Assembly (NCBI GenBank): GCA_964614185.1
Contig: CAZTKJ010000094.1
Location: 1 to 7,034 of the forward strand
DNA length: 7,034 nt
Reading direction: 5' to 3'
Origin: Suilimivivens sp964614185
Lineage (GTDB): Bacteria > Bacillota > Clostridia > Lachnospirales > Lachnospiraceae
Shown: positions 5,668 to 7,034 of the stretch, one piece after another
How the letters are laid out: the number at the start of each line of letters is the position of its first letter
Position numbering within the stretch: position 1 is the stretch's first letter
Position numbers and translations under genes: made by a program
Notes under the pieces: model-generated
What the model was told of the DNA's origin: nothing
What the model saw: the letters and a program-made list of their open reading frames with translations, nothing else
Database searches by the model: none

Positions 5668-6462
5668 CTACTGTCTCCTTCCTGTACTCTTCTTTTCTGG
5701 TGCAGAGTCTGCATTACTCATTTCCCGGATTGCGTCAAGCAGGCGGTCCTGAAAAGCGCTCCGACGGTCTTCCCGATCACCCGGTGCAGCTTCCAGGGTA
5801 TCATAAACGATGCCATCCTTAAGAAGAATTACTCGGTCACAGAAGGAAGCAGCAAAGCTGTCATGGGTAACCATAAAGATAGAAGCCCCCAGTTTGTTTC
5901 TGGCATTTTCAAAGGATTCAATGACTGCGCGGCTGGATTTACTGTCAAGGTTTCCGGTAGGTTCGTCCGCAAGGATCAACAATGGCTGATTGATCAGACT
6001 TCTGGCAACTGCGGTTCTTTGACGCTCTCCTCCGGAAACATCTGCCGGATACTTTGCCGCAATATGTTCAATGCCAAAAAGAGCTAAAAGCTGATCGGCA
6101 AGTTTTTCGGCTTCCCGATCCACCTTTCCCTGAATGATTCTGGGAACCAGAATGTTTTCCCTTACAGTCAGTCCGTCAAGAAGCATGAAGTCCTGAAAGA
6201 CAAAGCCCAGTTTTTCATTACGGACCTTTGAAAGATTTTTTTCGTCCAGTCCTTTCAGTTCCTGACTGCCTAAGGTGATGGTTCCCTGTTCGAATGGGAT
6301 GTAACAGGAAATGCAGTTCAGCAGTGTGCTTTTTCCGGAGCCGGATGGCCCCATAACTGCTACAAATTCCTGATTGGCAACGGATAAGTCAATACCTTTT
6401 AGTACGGAATAGGATTTACTTCCGCTCTGATAGGATTTGTGAAGATTCTTTACGTATAACAT
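5668..6462 (-). CDS. ABC transporter ATP-binding protein, BceA/MacB-LolD type
   Basis: A 264-residue peripheral membrane ATPase that would power the adjacent permease. All nucleotide-binding elements are present: Walker A GPSGSGKST (38-46), Q-loop Q90, signature VSGGERQR (142-149), Walker B LLILADEP (161-168) with catalytic E167, D-loop NLDS (171-174) and switch histidine H200. The order and spacing match the LolD/MacB/BceA branch. The C-terminal tail of about 35 residues is charged and looks disordered, ending in KKSTGRRQ; its codons carry the permease ribosome binding site. I chose ATG 6462 because GAGAGGTG lies six bases upstream; the same frame can open at GTG 6471, but that codon overlaps this ribosome binding site. 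The stop and the permease ATG are one base apart, so translation is probably coupled. No histidine kinase or response regulator accompanies the pair in this window. Confidence 0.93.
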   Translation of the reverse strand: MLYVKNLHKSYQSGSKSYSVLKGIDLSVANQEFVAVMGPSGSGKSTLLNCISCYIPFEQGTITLGSQELKGLDEKNLSKVRNEKLGFVFQDFMLLDGLTVRENILVPRIIQGKVDREAEKLADQLLALFGIEHIAAKYPADVSGGERQRTAVARSLINQPLLILADEPTGNLDSKSSRAVIESFENARNKLGASIFMVTHDSFAASFCDRVILLKDGIVYDTLEAAPGDREDRRSAFQDRLLDAIREMSNADSAPEKKSTGRRQ

Positions 6463-6509
6463 ATTGTGCACCTCTCTTTTTATTTTTGCTGGGTAATTTG
6501 TTTAAAGCC

Positions 6510-6518
6510 AGTGTAGCA
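6510..6518 (-). promoter_or_regulatory. Candidate extended -10 promoter for the ABC operon
   Basis: On the minus strand TGC-TACACT (6518-6510) fits an extended -10 (TGn followed by TACACT, 4 of 6). Transcription would start near 6503, about 40 bases before the ATPase ATG. No convincing -35 stands 16-18 bases upstream, which would suit an activator-dependent promoter. This is a weak call. Confidence 0.3.
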
Positions 6519-6583
6519 GGAAAAAAGAAAGCCGGGAGAAGGGTTGTCATTTTTGGCGGGTTATTTGTAATCTTTGGAAGAGG

Positions 6584-6593
6584 ATTGCGCAAT
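6584..6593. repeat. Perfect 10-bp palindrome ATTGCGCAAT
   Basis: ATTGCGCAAT is self-complementary and overlaps the start of the first 14-bp direct repeat by three bases. It lies between the two divergent transcription units and could be a half of a regulatory site or a chance palindrome. Confidence 0.4.
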
Positions 6594-6625
6594 ATGTAAA
6601 GTTTAGCAGGAAATATGTAAAGTTT
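6591..6625. promoter_or_regulatory. Two 14-bp direct repeats at 21-bp period, LytTR-like binding site
   Basis: AATATGTAAAGTTT occurs perfectly at 6591-6604 and 6612-6625, a period of 21 bp or two helical turns. A degenerate third copy (10 of 14) may lie at 6562-6575. Within the repeats, AAAGTTTAG (6598-6606) fits all positions of the LytTR-regulator consensus [TA][AC][CA]GTTN[AG][TG]. AAAGTTTGA (6619-6627) fits all but the last, and the gap between them is 12 bp, as in known LytTR sites. This suggests tandem binding of a response regulator controlling the ABC operon, the MNT gene or both. The assignment to LytTR is inference; the repeat is certain. Confidence 0.6.
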
Positions 6626-6673
6626 GACGGAAGAAAAGTTTTTTATGTGACAAAAAAGGCTAAGGAAAGTAGC

Positions 6674-6702
6674 TTGAAACCGTCTGCTTTCTCGAATATA
6701 AT
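6674..6702 (+). promoter_or_regulatory. Sigma-A promoter of the nucleotidyltransferase gene
   Basis: TTGAAA (6674-6679, 5 of 6) is followed by exactly 17 bases and a perfect TATAAT (6697-6702). The expected start near 6709 leaves a leader of about 37 bases before ATG 6746. This is the strongest promoter seen in the window. Confidence 0.8.
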
Positions 6703-6745
6703 AAAATAGCAGGCAGGGTAATAGAATAAATGGAGGAAATCTTAT

Positions 6746-7027
6746 ATGACAATAGAAATATTAAAACGCAGTGTAATGACTATTGTGAATGAATATGCGA
6801 TTAAGAGAATTACTCTTTTTGGCTCTAGAGCAACTGGTACAAATCATGAAGATAGTGATGTGGATTTGATTATGGAATTTTCAATGCCTGTTTCCCTACT
6901 CACTTTGTCAATGATAAAACTAAGACTCGAAGAAATCTTGGATGTGGGAGTGGATATTATTCATGGTCCGATTGAGGAAACGGATCTGATTGAGATTGGA
7001 AAGGTAGTGGAATTGTATGCAGCATAG
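6746..7027 (+). CDS. Minimal nucleotidyltransferase (MNT-domain antitoxin-type protein)
   Basis: A 93-residue protein of the polymerase-beta-like minimal nucleotidyltransferase family. The active site is complete: G26-S27, ten residues, then D38-V39-D40 (GSRATG...DSDVDL, the GSX10DXD motif), with D70 in VGVDII as the expected third carboxylate. Length and motif match MntA-type proteins, which are the partners of HEPN (HepT) toxins; characterised examples inactivate the HEPN RNase by adding AMP groups to a tyrosine. ATG 6746 follows GGAGG (6732-6736) by nine bases and lies behind its own strong promoter. A second reading frame starts inside its last codons, as expected for such a pair. A role as antitoxin is inferred from family and context. 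Confidence 0.88.
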   Translation: MTIEILKRSVMTIVNEYAIKRITLFGSRATGTNHEDSDVDLIMEFSMPVSLLTLSMIKLRLEEILDVGVDIIHGPIEETDLIEIGKVVELYAA

Positions 7028-7034
7028 AGATCAA
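7017..7034 (+). CDS. Start of a probable HEPN-domain (HepT/DUF86-like) partner, cut by window end
   Basis: ATG 7017 opens a frame that overlaps the last 11 bases of the nucleotidyltransferase gene and continues open to the window edge. Only MQHRDQ can be read. That opening is compatible with HepT/DUF86 proteins, which often begin with a short segment containing RD, and such genes normally follow an MNT gene with overlap. Six residues cannot prove identity; the call rests mainly on context. GGAAAGG (6998-7004) is a possible, rather distant ribosome binding site. Confidence 0.45.

Noticed and set aside
5667..5714. Longer ABC permease start at 5714 inside the ATPase gene
   Set aside because: The extra 16 residues come from out-of-frame ATPase codons; AAGGAG (5680-5675) is correctly placed for ATG 5666, giving the usual one-base junction.
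6463..6471. GTG start for the ATPase at 6471
   Set aside because: The GTG lies inside the GAGAGGTG ribosome binding site; that site is spaced six bases from ATG 6462.
6578..6621. TTTACA sequences within the 14-bp repeats as -35 elements of a leftward promoter
   Set aside because: At 16-18 base spacing the downstream hexamers (TACATA, CCAAAG) are poor -10 matches, so the resemblance is better explained by the repeat itself.
6481..6745. CRISPR-like array from the repeated AATATGTAAAGTTT
   Set aside because: Only two perfect copies, 7-bp spacer and no further units; this is a regulatory direct repeat, not an array.

Overview
The window looks like chromosome of a low-to-mid GC gut-type Clostridia (Bacillota, most likely Lachnospiraceae). 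This rests on strong AGGAGG-type ribosome binding sites, sigma-A-like promoters and the protein families present (apt with an NCS2/AzgA purine permease, a Bce/FtsX-type ABC transporter, ATC-hydrolase-like proteins). The genus is an inference. I see no rRNA, tRNA, CRISPR array, insertion sequence or phage gene.

Layout, left to right. (1) Positions 1-856, plus strand: the last 28 codons of a protein whose C-terminus matches that of the next gene, then a complete protein of the L-2-amino-thiazoline-4-carboxylate hydrolase family (125-739), then a 28-codon reading frame with a good ribosome binding site (770-856). The first two look like tandem paralogues. (2) Positions 898-2917, plus strand: a purine-salvage operon. 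A consensus-like promoter (898-926) is followed at once by a terminator-like hairpin and T-run (933-972), then apt (997-1521) and an AzgA-type purine permease (1559-2917), closed by a strong terminator (2962-2987). The permease would import a base and Apt would convert adenine to AMP. (3) Positions 2989-6462, minus strand: an ABC ATPase (5668-6462) and a 10-TM FtsX-type permease with a large extracellular domain (3567-5666) are separated by one base. Downstream lies a small flavin split-barrel protein (2989-3444) with its own promoter, which overlaps a dense nest of palindromes (3502-3530). (4) Positions 6463-6745: a divergent intergenic region with a perfect 14-bp direct repeat at a 21-bp period, containing a LytTR-regulator-like site, and a near-perfect sigma-A promoter facing right. 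(5) Positions 6746-7034, plus strand: a minimal nucleotidyltransferase (MNT) with a complete active site. A second reading frame overlaps its end and runs off the window, most simply the HEPN partner of an MNT/HEPN toxin-antitoxin pair.

The coding content is mostly recognisable. The less expected signals are in the DNA between genes: the promoter/terminator arrangement before apt, the palindromic operator at 3502-3530, and the two-turn direct repeats at 6591-6625.
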